A DNA stretch of 64,000 nucleotides from Alphaproteobacteria bacterium (GTDB lineage Bacteria; Pseudomonadota; Alphaproteobacteria; ATCC43930; CGMCC-115725): positions 54,269 through 118,268 of the forward strand of contig JASHOB010000257.1 of assembly GCA_030041335.1 (NCBI GenBank), given 5' to 3'. Positions 25,661 to 35,606 of the stretch are shown here, piece after piece (positions within the stretch are counted from its first letter, which is position 1; every line of letters starts with the position of its first letter). Under the pieces are notes generated by a model that did no database searches, was not told the origin of the DNA, and worked only from the letters and a program-made list of their open reading frames with translations. A program made the translations under genes and the position numbers.

Positions 25661-27070
25661 ATGTTGTCGCTCTCCGTCAGTCTCAAAAGCGGTCAGCCAC
25701 TGGTCGAGCAGATCGTTGCCGGTATCAAGCGGCACATTGACGACCGGCATTTGCGGCCCGGCGCCAAGCTACCGTCGATCCGTCGCTTCGCGGAGAGCAA
25801 TCGCGTAAGCCGCTTCACCGTCGTCGAGGCCTATGATCGCCTAGTAGCGATGGGCTATCTTTATTCGCGGCGCGGCGCCGGCTTCTATGCGGCCGACGTG
25901 CCGAGGACGGGAGGCGGTCCGGCCCCCTCCGACAACCACGAGCGCAACGAAGAGCTTGTATGGCTGATCCGCCACTTGTTGGCGGCGGGCGACAATGCCG
26001 TGCTGGCGGGCGGCCCGTGGCTGCCGAATTCTTGGCTCGACGAGGCCGGCATCCGCCAAAGCCTGAACGTATTAGCCCGCAAAAACGGCGCTTATCTGCT
26101 CGAATATGGTCACCCGTTTGGTTATGTCCCGTTGCGCGAGCATCTATCGTTGATGCTTGCAGGGCTCGGAATCAATGCGCATCCGGGCCAGATTCTGCTG
26201 ACCCAGGGAACGAGCCAGGCGTTGGAGCTGATCATCCGCTACCTGCTGAAGCCGGGCGATGCGGCGTTGGTGGACGATCCGGGCTACTACAACATGTTCG
26301 GCAATCTGCGTCTTTCCGGCATCGAGATGCTGGCAGTGCCGCGCCGGCCCGACGGTCCCGATGTTGCCGTGCTGGAGCAGTTCGCGAAGGCGCGCGGGCC
26401 GAAGGTCTATTTCACCCAATCGGTCATGCAGAATCCCACGGGTGGCGACATGAGTCCGCACGTCGCCTTCAGGGTACTGCAGGTCGCCGAACGATATGGT
26501 TTCGCCGTCGTCGAGGACGACATTTTTTGCGACCTCCAGGTGCGTCAGACGCCCCGTCTAGCGACGCTGGATCAACTCAATCGCGTGATCTATGCGCGCA
26601 GCTTCTCCAAGACCCTGTCCGGCAGCCTGAGAGTCGGCTTCATCGCTTGCGCCCAGCCGGTGGCCAACGACCTGGCCGACATCAAGATGCTGACCAGCAT
26701 AACGACCTCGCAATTCACCGAGAGGCTGATCTATCTCATGCTTGTCGATGGTCATTATCGAAAATATCTCGCAGGCTTGCACGACCGGCTGGGGCAAGCG
26801 CGCCGCAACGTCGTACGTGCGTTCGAGCAGATCGGGCTCGAACTATTCGCGGAACCGACCGACGGTATGTTTTTGTGGGCGCGCTTTCCGCAGATCGAGG
26901 ACTCGCTCGCGCTCGCCGAGGCGGCGCAACGCGACGGCATCGTCTTGGCGCCCGGAACTGTATTCCGTCCTCATCTCGGCCGTTCGCCTTGGATGCGGTT
27001 CAACGTCACGGCCTGCGGGGAGCCCCGCGTTCTTGCTTGGCTCACGCGTCAAGGGGTCGCGGCGTCGTGA
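25661..27070 (+). CDS. MocR/GntR-type regulator with aminotransferase domain
   Basis: A 469-residue fusion. The N-terminal GntR winged helix (residues 10-75) includes LPSIRRFAESNRVSRFTVVE. The fold-type I aminotransferase domain (about 110-465) has the PLP-binding lysine in ARSFSKTLSGSLRVGF, plus VEDDIFCDL and QNPTGG. MocR proteins use PLP-linked amines as effectors. GGAGGAGG precedes the ATG at 25661. It is divergent from the tautomerase gene, with 155 bases between starts. The effector is not predictable from sequence alone. Confidence 0.9.
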   Translation: MLSLSVSLKSGQPLVEQIVAGIKRHIDDRHLRPGAKLPSIRRFAESNRVSRFTVVEAYDRLVAMGYLYSRRGAGFYAADVPRTGGGPAPSDNHERNEELVWLIRHLLAAGDNAVLAGGPWLPNSWLDEAGIRQSLNVLARKNGAYLLEYGHPFGYVPLREHLSLMLAGLGINAHPGQILLTQGTSQALELIIRYLLKPGDAALVDDPGYYNMFGNLRLSGIEMLAVPRRPDGPDVAVLEQFAKARGPKVYFTQSVMQNPTGGDMSPHVAFRVLQVAERYGFAVVEDDIFCDLQVRQTPRLATLDQLNRVIYARSFSKTLSGSLRVGFIACAQPVANDLADIKMLTSITTSQFTERLIYLMLVDGHYRKYLAGLHDRLGQARRNVVRAFEQIGLELFAEPTDGMFLWARFPQIEDSLALAEAAQRDGIVLAPGTVFRPHLGRSPWMRFNVTACGEPRVLAWLTRQGVAAS

Positions 27071-27581
27071 CAATTGGTGCGCGAAGAAACGACTGCTGTG
27101 ATTGGCGGGTATCGGTGGTCTACGCGCGTTACCATGCTTTGACCTTATCAATCCATCTTTAGGGCGATGGCCCGCCGAAAACGGCTTAAGCAATTTCGGT
27201 GCTATCGCCATTCTCAGAATATCGATGTGTCGACGCTCTCCCTGGCGCGAAGGGTATTGCTGTTTCTTCAAAGGGCTACGCTCGTCACCGCAACCTATCT
27301 TCTCGAGGGCGAGCAATTGGGCGAATCGACGCCCCTTGCCCACTTCAGTACTGATAGCGCTAACGAGCGATAGTTGCAGCGAGGATCGCGGCATGCACAA
27401 GCCGCGGTCGTTCATCCCGCCGGTAATTGGGGATCGCGCATCCTTCATGGATGCTGAGATCGCCTCAGGCATGTGTTCTGGTCGGCCTCCGGTTACAGAT
27501 TTCCAAAGGCGTCCAATGACGATCATCCCGTTTGCGATATGCACCGGGACCGCAGCGTTCCTCGCATGAATCAGGGCGGTT
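27071..27581. other. Intergenic stretch, no supported gene
   Basis: Overlapping frames of up to 155 codons on both strands have no family resemblance or good start site. I regard them as shadows or decayed sequence. Confidence 0.35.
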
Positions 27582-28163
27582 TCAGGGCGCCAAGTTGGTC
27601 AGGGCGCCGAAAATTTGCACGCGTCTCGTCATTTCGGCGTCGCGCTCTTGCCGGGTCTGTTTCGCGATCTCGATTGCCTGATTTACGAGCGCTGCTAGCA
27701 GCTCGGCGCGATTGCGCCGGATCAGTATAAGGGCATCACCCCATCTCACCTTGTGTTCGATCAGCTTGACGAACGCCTCGTCGTCCTTGTTCCATGTGGA
27801 TAAGAGTAAACTTGTGGCGGTCGGCAGGGTTTTGAAGGCTTCCTCCAGGACTTGATGCCGACATTGCCTTGTATCCTCCAGCCACGATTCCAATGCTTCT
27901 ATCTCGTCGCTGGTTGCCATGGCGGTGTCAGACATTTGTGCCAGCGTGGCGTTGAACGGATCGACTAGCGGCATCCGGCGAGACAATTCCCGGTAGGCAG
28001 GTTTCGCGGCAATTGTAGCTCGGCACGCAAGGGTCTCTTTGGAGACTCTTTGGGTCTCGACCAACATAGACTTGGCACTGAAGTCCGGCTGCGACGCGCA
28101 CCCTGCGACAGATAGAAGAATTGTAAGTCGGATCCCAAACGCCCAATTCATAGCCGAGATCAT
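27582..28163 (-). CDS. Predicted lipoprotein, unknown function
   Basis: A 193-residue protein from the ATG at 28163, with AGGAG seven bases upstream. The N-terminal helix is followed by a lipobox, SVAGC, with the modified Cys at about residue 22. The mature part is largely alpha-helical with regular charged and hydrophobic spacing (for example RQCRHQVLEEAFKTLPTATS), suggesting a periplasmic helical bundle. It is probably anchored in the outer membrane, because the residue after Cys is Ala, not Asp. No family was recognised. Confidence 0.75.
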   Translation of the reverse strand: MISAMNWAFGIRLTILLSVAGCASQPDFSAKSMLVETQRVSKETLACRATIAAKPAYRELSRRMPLVDPFNATLAQMSDTAMATSDEIEALESWLEDTRQCRHQVLEEAFKTLPTATSLLLSTWNKDDEAFVKLIEHKVRWGDALILIRRNRAELLAALVNQAIEIAKQTRQERDAEMTRRVQIFGALTNLAP

Positions 28164-28756
28164 CACGAAACTCCTACCCGCGCTTGAAATACCACAAATT
28201 GCACGAAGGCCGAATGGTCGGAGCTAATCGATCACGTAACCAAATGCTATCAGGGTAAGCCCCGATCCCTTCCTATGTCGCGTCTGAAACTGCGTCAGGT
28301 ATGTTTGCTCTGGGAGCGTCTTTTTGCCACCGGCCGCTGGTTGGCGGCAATCACCCACAGGATTGTCGAGTACGGTCGGCGGGTTCTGGAAGGATTGCCA
28401 CCGCATATTTGTTGGTTGCGCCATCGCCTCTCGACTGAGTTGGCTCAGAACCTTAATTCCTTTCGGCGTTCAACCGTGCCCTTTCCTAAGGGAATATCGG
28501 TCCTAGCGATTTCATTTGTGTAGCGTCGATTCCCTGAGGTCATTGTTCAGGCCCTATCGGCATCAAAGCCTACGCCGATTTGAGCCTCTGGCACGTACTC
28601 TTCTCTGCTCACTGTGTTGCGCATTGAGGCTTCCCCCTGCGGCAATGGATCATTGCCGATTCGGCATAGCTTGAGTTAATTACTGAAACGAGTGCACGTT
28701 GCGGCGCGCTATGGCTAAGCTTGGTGCGCTCGCGCGTTGCCTATTCGGAGACGGCA
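28164..28756. other. Intergenic region before the multicopper oxidase
   Basis: No supported gene. An 82-codon plus frame at 28275 is Arg/Leu-rich without features. It should contain the promoter of the multicopper oxidase gene. No clear CueR palindrome was recognised. Confidence 0.4.
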
Positions 28757-30319
28757 ATGACTGACCTGTCTCGCCGCGGCGCGCTCGTCGGTGGCGCGGC
28801 CATCGGAACATTGGCCTCAATCCATCTTCGTTCCGCGATCGCTGACGGGGTGTCTCGGCCGGCCCTACCCATCCCCCACGAACTCAGGGCGAACACGCGG
28901 GGTGAAATCGCGTTCAGTGCCCGCGGCGGAACAGTACGCTTTTTGGCGGGCAAGCAGACAGCGACCTGCGGTTACAATGGCCCGTTTCTGGGTCCCGCGC
29001 TGCGATTGCGACGTGGACAGACCGTCTTGATCGATTTCACTAACTATCTTCCGCAACCTACGACTGTGCACTGGCACGGGCTGATCATTCCGGGCGACGT
29101 CGACGGCGGCCCGCATCGGCCCGTCTTGCCGGGCGAGCATTGGCGGCCCACCTTATCGGTCAATCAACCAGCATCGACGCTCTGGTTCCACCCTCACTTC
29201 TACCCGACCACCGCTGGACAGGTCACAAAAGGGTTGGCCGGTCTGTTGATCATCGACGATGAGGATACAGACCGCCTGAAGCTGCCCTCGCGGTGGGGCG
29301 TCGACGACATCCCCCTCATCATCCAGGACCGCCGCTTCAGACATGATGGACAGTTCTTCGATCGGATGAATATTACGGTGGTAACGAACGGCTACGTCGG
29401 CGACGTGCCGTTAGTAAACGGCGTTTCGTATCCCGAGGCGCACACCACGCGCGGATGGGTGCGCATGCGCTTGCTCGACGGCTCTAATGCCCGCAGTTAT
29501 GTGCTGAAAGCCTCGGACGACCGTTCGCTATTCGTCATCGGTTCCGATGGAGGCCTCCTGGAAAGCCCCGTCGAACTGAAGCAGGTCGCGATCCATGCCG
29601 GAGAGCGGTTTGAGGTCATGGTCGATTGCCGTTCGGGCGTGCCGTTCAACCTCGTCACGCTACCGGTCGAGCAGCCGATCATGCGACTACCACCGTTCGA
29701 CGGCCCCGTTACTCTCGTGACCATCCGCCCCGATGGCGCCGATGGTCCCGGCGAATTACCCGCTGCGCTTGCGCGCCTGCCACCAGTGTCGTCCGAGCTA
29801 CCGCCAATCAGCCAACAGCTGGTCATGAACATGTTTCGCGATGAAGAAGGCATGATGCCACTCAAGAAGGCTGGACTAATGGCGATGGCCAAAAGCGGAA
29901 AGACTGACCTAAGCGCCGTAGCTCGCGTTGCAAAACTGATCGTGGATCAACCTGAGTTGTCCAGAGCCGCGCAGCTTTCGGCCAACGGCGTCAACGGCAG
30001 GCCGTTTGCACTCGACGAGCCGTTCTTCGCGGCTCGGCGCGATCAGCAGCTGCGCTGGCGGATTTCCGAAGCGAATGACCGGATGCTGCATCCGGTCCAC
30101 GTCCACGGCTGCCAGTTCCGCGTCGTGTCGCAGAACGGCAAGTTGCCGGAGCCACACCGCGCAGGCTGGAAGGATATCGCGCCGATATCGCAGGGTGGCT
30201 TCAGCGATATCCTGGTTCGCTTTCCGTGCCCCGCGGGCCCACATGCGCCGTACATGGCGCATTGCCACATTCTGGAACATGAGGATTCCGGAATGATGGC
30301 GCAGTTCATCGTCGCATAG
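28757..30319 (+). CDS. cueO: CueO-like multicopper oxidase, Tat-exported
   Basis: A 520-residue protein from the ATG at 28757 (GGAGA upstream). A twin-arginine signal, LSRRGAL, is followed by a hydrophobic stretch to about residue 30. The four copper-ligand motifs are present: HWHG (105-108), HPHF (145-148), HPVHVHG and the C-terminal HCHILEHEDSGMM. CueO oxidises Cu(I) and phenolics in the periplasm and protects against copper. The methionine-rich insert typical of E. coli CueO is reduced to a short stretch (MFRDEEGMMPLKKAGLMAMA), so Cu(I) affinity may differ. It lies upstream of a small membrane protein ORF and thioredoxin 2. Confidence 0.92.
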   Translation: MTDLSRRGALVGGAAIGTLASIHLRSAIADGVSRPALPIPHELRANTRGEIAFSARGGTVRFLAGKQTATCGYNGPFLGPALRLRRGQTVLIDFTNYLPQPTTVHWHGLIIPGDVDGGPHRPVLPGEHWRPTLSVNQPASTLWFHPHFYPTTAGQVTKGLAGLLIIDDEDTDRLKLPSRWGVDDIPLIIQDRRFRHDGQFFDRMNITVVTNGYVGDVPLVNGVSYPEAHTTRGWVRMRLLDGSNARSYVLKASDDRSLFVIGSDGGLLESPVELKQVAIHAGERFEVMVDCRSGVPFNLVTLPVEQPIMRLPPFDGPVTLVTIRPDGADGPGELPAALARLPPVSSELPPISQQLVMNMFRDEEGMMPLKKAGLMAMAKSGKTDLSAVARVAKLIVDQPELSRAAQLSANGVNGRPFALDEPFFAARRDQQLRWRISEANDRMLHPVHVHGCQFRVVSQNGKLPEPHRAGWKDIAPISQGGFSDILVRFPCPAGPHAPYMAHCHILEHEDSGMMAQFIVA

Positions 30320-30335
30320 GGAACTTCAGACCAAC

Positions 30336-30390
30336 GCCAGCGAGGTGGCCGCCCTGCTCGCTGGCCTTGGCAGCGAATGTCGCCAGCGAG
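30336..30390 (+). promoter_or_regulatory. Three-part alternative stem-loop after the multicopper oxidase gene
   Basis: GCCAGCGAG occurs at 30336-30344 and again at 30382-30390. Its exact complement CTCGCTGGC lies between them at 30357-30365. The middle copy can pair with either neighbour. The 1:2 hairpin leaves the ATG at 30377 free; the 2:3 hairpin places it in the loop. This is the layout of a mutually exclusive switch or an attenuator. Confidence 0.5.
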
Positions 30391-30529
30391 CCTACGCCAG
30401 TTCGTCGAGGGCGAGCCCGTGGCGCAGCTTGCGGCAAATTCTCAGGCGCTCACTTATATCTTGGCCAGCGTCATCTTCGCCGTTGCTGCCTATATACTGA
30501 TGCGTACCGGCATCCCTTCACGGATCTAG
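30377..30529 (+). CDS. Small single-helix membrane protein ORF
   Basis: A 50-codon ORF, too short for most gene finders. It begins MSPASLRQFVEGEPVAQLA, continues with a helix ILASVIFAVAAYILM, and ends RTGIPSRI. The amphipathic N-terminus plus one C-terminal membrane helix is a plausible tail-anchored small protein. No strong ribosome site is seen, and the frame stays open back to the multicopper oxidase stop, so it could also be the end of a lost gene. It lies 17 bases before the trxC start. Confidence 0.45.
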   Translation: MSPASLRQFVEGEPVAQLAANSQALTYILASVIFAVAAYILMRTGIPSRI

Positions 30530-30546
30530 ATTCAGCGAGACCGATC

Positions 30547-30990
30547 ATGGACACCCTCATCATCCCTTGCCCGCATTGCCTCGCGCTGAACCGTGTTCCC
30601 CCTGAACGCCGCGGCGACGGCGGCAAATGCGGCCAGTGTCACCAGCCGCTGTTCACCGGCCGTCCGATTGTGCTCGACCGCACGAATTTCGATCGCCACG
30701 CCAACGCGGGCGACCTACCGCTGCTGGTCGACTTTTGGGCCTCGTGGTGCGGCCCCTGCCGCGCCATGGCACCGGTATTCGAAGCTACGGCGGCGCAATT
30801 CGAACCAGCGGTCCGCTTCGGCAAGCTGGACACAGATGCAGAACCCGAACTAGCGGCCCGCTATCACATCCAGGCGATTCCAACAATGATCCTGCTGCGC
30901 GGCGGCCGCGAGATCGCACGCTCCAGCGGTGCAATGCCCGGGAGCGCTCTCCGAAGCTGGATCGAGCAGCGATTGACCGGCCAGAATTAG
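30547..30990 (+). CDS. trxC: Thioredoxin 2 with N-terminal zinc ribbon
   Basis: A 147-residue protein from the ATG at 30547. Cys8/Cys11 (CPHC) and Cys28/Cys31 (CGQC) form the TrxC zinc site. The active site WCGPC has Cys68/Cys71. The cis-Pro motif IQAIPTMILLRGG is intact. TrxC reduces cytoplasmic disulfides, and its zinc ribbon marks it as the oxidative-stress-linked thioredoxin. The position after a multicopper oxidase suggests a joint response to copper or peroxide stress. Confidence 0.94.
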   Translation: MDTLIIPCPHCLALNRVPPERRGDGGKCGQCHQPLFTGRPIVLDRTNFDRHANAGDLPLLVDFWASWCGPCRAMAPVFEATAAQFEPAVRFGKLDTDAEPELAARYHIQAIPTMILLRGGREIARSSGAMPGSALRSWIEQRLTGQN

Positions 30991-31293
30991 GGGACCGGCA
31001 CGCCCAGATGCGAGGCAAACCTATCGTGGTTGTCCTGATCGGGTTCTAGCGAGCCCGGCAAGGCCGGACCGCGCTCTTAGGGAGAATGACAAGCTGGGCA
31101 CGAACGCCACCTTGAGACCCTCGCCAATTGCACAGATTCGAAAATGGCCTAACCAGGCGCGTCCAGACGCCGGGTCCTTTACAGATTCGCTCGTCTGAAT
31201 CGGCGTTGATGCGACCGGAGAGAAAACGAACCCAAGGAAAGCTGCACCTAACGACGGTGCAAATCTACTAGTGCTCTTTCGTTGGAGGACCCG
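30991..31293. other. Intergenic region before the amidase
   Basis: No gene seen; it should contain the amidase promoter. Confidence 0.4.
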
Positions 31294-32694
31294 ATGGACT
31301 TGACTGCGCTGACCCTGACCGAGGCCGCAGGCGCAATCCGCGACGGCGACGTTACAGCGGAAGCCTATGCATCGACACTGCTCAACCGTTGTGCTGCGCT
31401 GGCCCATCTCAACGCCTTCATCGCCCAGGATCACGACACGGTGCTGGCGGCGGCACGCACCGCCGACACGAAACGGCGGAACGGAGGCGCCCTCGGCGCG
31501 CTTCACGGTGTGCCGCTGGCCGTCAAGGACAATCTCGACTGCGTCGGTTATGCCACCACTGGCGGCACGCCGGCCTTGCGCGGCAATCGGCCGCAAGATA
31601 ACGCGGCCGCGGTGCAAAAACTGCTCGATGCCGGCGCCATCACGCTGGGCAAGACAAACATGCACGAGATGGCGTTCGGCGTTACCAACAACAACGCCGC
31701 TTTCGGTCCGGCACGCAACCCCTACGATCCGTCGCGCATCCCTGGCGGTTCCAGCGGCGGCACCGGCGCGGCAATCAGCGCGCGCCTCGCGCCGGCCGGA
31801 ATCGGAACCGACACCGGCGGTTCGGTGCGGATTCCGGCTGCGTTCTGCGGCATCGCCGGTCTGCGACCGAGCCTCGGGCGCTGGCCGACTGGCGGCATCC
31901 TGCCGATCTCACGGACGCGCGACACGGCCGGGCCGATGGCGCGCGCTGTGGCGGATTGCGCCTTGCTCGACAGCGTAATGACTAGCGGCGCGCCACCCGC
32001 ATCACGCGCGATCACGACGCTGCGTCTCGGTGTGCCGCGCCACTACTTTTGCGAGCCGCTCGAGACTGAGGTTTCGCGGCTTTTCGAAGCGTTCCTTGAG
32101 AGGCTGCGCGCGAGCGGCGCGATGCTGCTAGAAGTCGATCTGAGCGAAGTCCAGCGATACAACGAGCGCGCCGGCATGGTGATTACCGGCTTTGAGTCGC
32201 GCCAGGAGATTCCCTCCTATTTGCGCGCGCGTGACCTCGCCTTCGGCTTCGACGCGCTAGTGGCGCAAATCGCCAGCCCGGATGTGCGGCGGATGTTCGC
32301 GCTGCGTGCGGATGTCACCGAGACAATGTATCGCGTCGCCCTCGACAGCGACCGACCCGCCTTGCAAAGACTCTATGCCGATTGCTTCACCAACCATCGG
32401 GTGACAGCCCTGATCTTTCCCACCGTGCCGATACCGGCACCGCCGATCGGCGACGACGTGACGACATTGATGAACGGCGCGTCGGTTCCGACCTTCTCGA
32501 CCGTAGCGCGCAACACCGGGCCGGGCAGCGTCGCTGGTCTGCCGGGTCTCGCGCTGCCGATCGGCCGGACCGCGTCCGGCCTGCCGGTTGGAATCGAGCT
32601 TGACGGCCTCCCCGGCAGCGACGGCGAATTGCTAGCGGCGGGACTGACCTTGGAGCGCCTCGCCGATCCCCTGCCCGTGCCCACCCTGCCCTGA
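31294..32694 (+). CDS. Amidase-signature family hydrolase
   Basis: A 466-residue amidase from the ATG at 31294, with GGAGG upstream. The Ser-cisSer-Lys triad is readable: Lys78 in LAVKDN, cis-Ser153 in PGGSSGGT and nucleophile Ser177 in GTDTGGSVRIPA. The spacing of 24 residues between the two serines is standard. The closest relatives I recall are mandelamide, indoleacetamide and allophanate-type amidases. The substrate cannot be fixed from sequence. It is followed by a convergently oriented peptide-binding protein gene. Confidence 0.9.
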   Translation: MDLTALTLTEAAGAIRDGDVTAEAYASTLLNRCAALAHLNAFIAQDHDTVLAAARTADTKRRNGGALGALHGVPLAVKDNLDCVGYATTGGTPALRGNRPQDNAAAVQKLLDAGAITLGKTNMHEMAFGVTNNNAAFGPARNPYDPSRIPGGSSGGTGAAISARLAPAGIGTDTGGSVRIPAAFCGIAGLRPSLGRWPTGGILPISRTRDTAGPMARAVADCALLDSVMTSGAPPASRAITTLRLGVPRHYFCEPLETEVSRLFEAFLERLRASGAMLLEVDLSEVQRYNERAGMVITGFESRQEIPSYLRARDLAFGFDALVAQIASPDVRRMFALRADVTETMYRVALDSDRPALQRLYADCFTNHRVTALIFPTVPIPAPPIGDDVTTLMNGASVPTFSTVARNTGPGSVAGLPGLALPIGRTASGLPVGIELDGLPGSDGELLAAGLTLERLADPLPVPTLP

Positions 32695-33029
32695 GAAAGC
32701 TCGCACTGCGCGCAGTCGCGGTAGCTGACGCGATCAAGCTGCCCGCCGCTTGCCAGTCCATAATACAGTCCGCATGCATAGCGCGGTCCTCGGCATGCGG
32801 AGCCACAACGGGATAGCCTGTGACCAGAATATTCGGCGAGGCAGGCTTTCCCGTGGTCTCCGCCACTAGGTTCGCGGCTCCTCCTCCCCAATGACGCACC
32901 AGGTTTTGCGTCGGCGCCCTGCTTCACTGGACGAGCGCAACAGTGCCGTGCCTAAAACAACTTTGCGTGTTCGCCGCCAACAATCCTTGCGAAATTTGCC
33001 AGACAGATGAAGCCACCGCTCGATCCGTT
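32695..33029. other. Intergenic region between convergent genes
   Basis: No gene recognised. It separates the amidase and the solute-binding protein gene and probably holds both terminators. Confidence 0.4.
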
Positions 33030-34556
33030 TCACCTGTTTTCGTGAACCCAAGGCAGATAGAGGATCTCGAGATTGCGGCGGCCGGGCGTATACGTGATAT
33101 TGTGCTTCATCGCGTAGACGCCGACGTAGTCCCACAAGGTTATGATGTAGAGGTCCCTCTGCTCAAGTGACATGATCCGTCTGATGAAAGGTGCTTGCTT
33201 GGCGAGGTCGAATGTGCTCTCCGCCCCGTCGAACAACCGATCCAACTCCGGATCGTCGTAGAGCGCTGCTGGATTCTTGCCGTAGAATGCCAACCCGATG
33301 CCCCAAAGTGGTGTTGGCAAACTTGCGATCGGATACCCGCCGATGGCGACAAACCGAGCCGAAGGATCCCGACCCGACTGGAAAATTTTGCCAATGAGCT
33401 CCGCCAACCCCAAGCCCTGAGACTGCGTCTCGATGTTGAGGTTCTGCTTCAGATATAGGGTGACCGCCTCCGCCGTCTCTTCCATGCCGAAAAAGATCCC
33501 GGTCTGAATGAAGAAGGGCATCGTGAATCCGTTGGCGTACCCCGCATCGTTCAGCAATCGTCGCGCTTTCCCCGGATTGTAGTCATAATCTTCCAGCTTC
33601 GGGTCGTACCCAACCTCGCCGGGCAACAGCCTCGGATAATCCACCGGCACGCCGTGCAGGAGACCCTTGACGATCGCCTTTTTGTCGATTGCGTAGGCGA
33701 TCGCCTGCCGTACGCGAAGATCGTGCCACGGCGTATTTGGGTTCTTGAGCTGGAATTGGATCGACGTCGTCGGTTGGCAGGTCAATTTGGCGATGTTGAA
33801 GCCGGCTTTCTCCAGCGAATCAACGACGTTGTAGGGCGTCGCCATCATTAGATCGGTTTCGCCCGCACGCAGCTTGGCGACGCGGGTGTTGGGGTCCGTC
33901 ACGAAATAGAAGCGCGCTCGATTGACCTGCGGCTTCGGCCCCCAGTACCTGTCGTAGGCTTCAAGGTCAAGATATTGGCCGGGGACGTAGTTGACGATCT
34001 TGTACGGACCGGTTCCGACCGCATGTGTGGCGAACTCCGCTTCACCGGCGCGGTCGTAATAGGTCTTCGAGGTAATCAGCAACGGGTGGATCAGCAGAAA
34101 CTCTGCGTCCGGCTGTTTGAACGTGAATTTGACGGTGTAGTCGTCGACCGCCTCGACGCCTTCGATGTACCGCGCGATGCCGACAAAGAAGCGGGCGTAC
34201 TTTAGGTATCGTCGGTAAGTCCATACCACGTCCTGGGCGGTCAGCGGATCACCTGACTGGAACACCACCCCGTGGCGGAGATGAAAGACGATGACCTTGC
34301 CTCCATCGAGGATGTCCCACGATTCCGCAAGGGACGGAATCATATCGCCTTTGAGATTCTGCCACGTGAGCCCCTGATACACGTTCCAAAGCGTTGTAAA
34401 AAACTGCGGCGAACCGGATTTTGCAGGGTCGAGCACGTCAGGTTCAGCGTTCGTCGCGACGGATAACGCTTTCTCCTGGGCCACGACCTCGCTTGTACTG
34501 ATCGCCAGTGAGGTAGCGGTAAGCGCTACGACGATTGAGAGAGTGCCGAGATTCAT
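33030..34556 (-). CDS. ABC transporter solute-binding protein, family 5 (peptide/nickel type)
   Basis: A 508-residue protein with a signal peptide (about residues 1-26, VVAQ cleavage region). The family-5 motifs include ATNAEPDVLDPAKSG, YQGLTWQNLKGDMIPSLAES, AQDVVWTYRRYL and DLRVRQAIAYAIDKKAIVKG. Such proteins bind oligopeptides, nickel chelates or glycosides in the periplasm and feed an ABC importer. No permease or ATPase genes are nearby, so it is an orphan that must share a transporter. The ligand is unknown. Confidence 0.92.
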   Translation of the reverse strand: MNLGTLSIVVALTATSLAISTSEVVAQEKALSVATNAEPDVLDPAKSGSPQFFTTLWNVYQGLTWQNLKGDMIPSLAESWDILDGGKVIVFHLRHGVVFQSGDPLTAQDVVWTYRRYLKYARFFVGIARYIEGVEAVDDYTVKFTFKQPDAEFLLIHPLLITSKTYYDRAGEAEFATHAVGTGPYKIVNYVPGQYLDLEAYDRYWGPKPQVNRARFYFVTDPNTRVAKLRAGETDLMMATPYNVVDSLEKAGFNIAKLTCQPTTSIQFQLKNPNTPWHDLRVRQAIAYAIDKKAIVKGLLHGVPVDYPRLLPGEVGYDPKLEDYDYNPGKARRLLNDAGYANGFTMPFFIQTGIFFGMEETAEAVTLYLKQNLNIETQSQGLGLAELIGKIFQSGRDPSARFVAIGGYPIASLPTPLWGIGLAFYGKNPAALYDDPELDRLFDGAESTFDLAKQAPFIRRIMSLEQRDLYIITLWDYVGVYAMKHNITYTPGRRNLEILYLPWVHENR

Positions 34557-34860
34557 GGTTGCCTGAACTCCCTATTCGAATTTTTTTGGATGATATGTTG
34601 TTTCCTGTTTGGTTCGCAATTTTCAGCGATGACTGTCAGCCATTGCGGAAATCCGTATTCCTTGGAGCGATTCGGCGATCCGAGCGCAATCCGCCGGATT
34701 AAGGTTAGACCGAACCGATGCCTAAGGCGAATTGAATGCCCGCTTCGAAGATTCAGCTGCGGAATGCGCCCTACCAGGAAAGGTCCCGCCTCGTCAACGC
34801 GCGCGTCGCCCAGGTTCGACATGCAGCGAGTAAGCGCAACTGCTTTGGCTAGAGCAGAAG
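34557..34860. other. Intergenic region upstream of the solute-binding protein gene
   Basis: No supported gene. The AT-rich stretch at 34565-34620 is likely promoter sequence for the minus-strand binding-protein gene. Confidence 0.4.
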
Positions 34861-35025
34861 ATGTCGAAGCTTTGGCAAGCCACCATGCCCGAAGACGATT
34901 TCATCGCGGAATACGTAGTGTTGCTCGAGTTTTTCGAAACTCTGCTGATCTTTACCGTCCGCCAGATCGAGACCACCGATGTGCTCCCGGCGTACATCGA
35001 ACGCTGCGAGAAATCAGAACGCTAG
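34861..35025 (+). CDS. Small acidic ORF, doubtful
   Basis: A 54-codon ORF beginning MSKLWQATMPEDDFIAEY and continuing with a hydrophobic helix, LLEFFETLLIFTVRQ, then ending in a charged tail. Codon use looks natural, but the ribosome site is weak and no family is known. It could be a real microprotein or a fragment. Confidence 0.35.
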   Translation: MSKLWQATMPEDDFIAEYVVLLEFFETLLIFTVRQIETTDVLPAYIERCEKSER

Positions 35026-35606
35026 GCCGACGTGCCCAAATGCGGCGCATGGCAGTACCCTCTCGTCCGTCGGTGAGCGGTTAGTCGCACGTTTTTGCGC
35101 AATTCGACGACGGTGACGTAGTCGGGATCGTCGATCGCCGCCAGGTCGCAACCCGTCGCCCCCGACAACACAAACCGTCGGGCGAAGGCAACGGACGCTT
35201 GCCGCACCATCCGCGCGTGGCTTTTTTCGGGGTTGATCTCGACCAAGGCCCGCGCAGCTGGTGACACCGGTACTGCACGCCGACGGCAAACACGAATACG
35301 CCTGCGGTCGGCGCGCAGGTTGCCCAACACCAAAGTCAGCACCTTTACTCAAGCCTTCCATGACGTGGCAGAGAAACGGGTTGGGTAGTTATCAGCATGA
35401 AGAACGACTGGAGAGGCAGCTATGCCTGCGATGGTTGGCCATGTCTTTACAATAGTGCTGTAACTCACGCCGCCGCGTGCCCTCGAAACACCCCACAATT
35501 GAGAATGGTACTGTTGCCACTGCGCGGGAATGGAAACAGGTTGACGCCGCAGAACCTGTCGAGGTATCGCTGTACGGGTCGTTCGACGCGCGCGAGAGTT
35601 GCGGGA
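35026..35606. other. Intergenic stretch with broken frames
   Basis: A minus-strand frame (35022-35342) contains protein-like sequence (ALVEINPEKSHARMVRQASV) but has no clear start, family or neighbour support. No gene is called. Confidence 0.35.

Noticed and set aside
25960..27162. 400-codon plus-strand frame inside the MocR-type gene
   Set aside because: Overlaps the regulator in another frame, Arg-rich, no family features.
27102..27569. 155-codon plus-strand frame downstream of the MocR-type gene
   Set aside because: No domain, signal peptide or ribosome site; overlaps a similar-length frame on the other strand.
35022..35342. 106-codon minus-strand frame with protein-like middle part
   Set aside because: The start is unclear and no family was recognised; kept only as a note in the intergenic entry.
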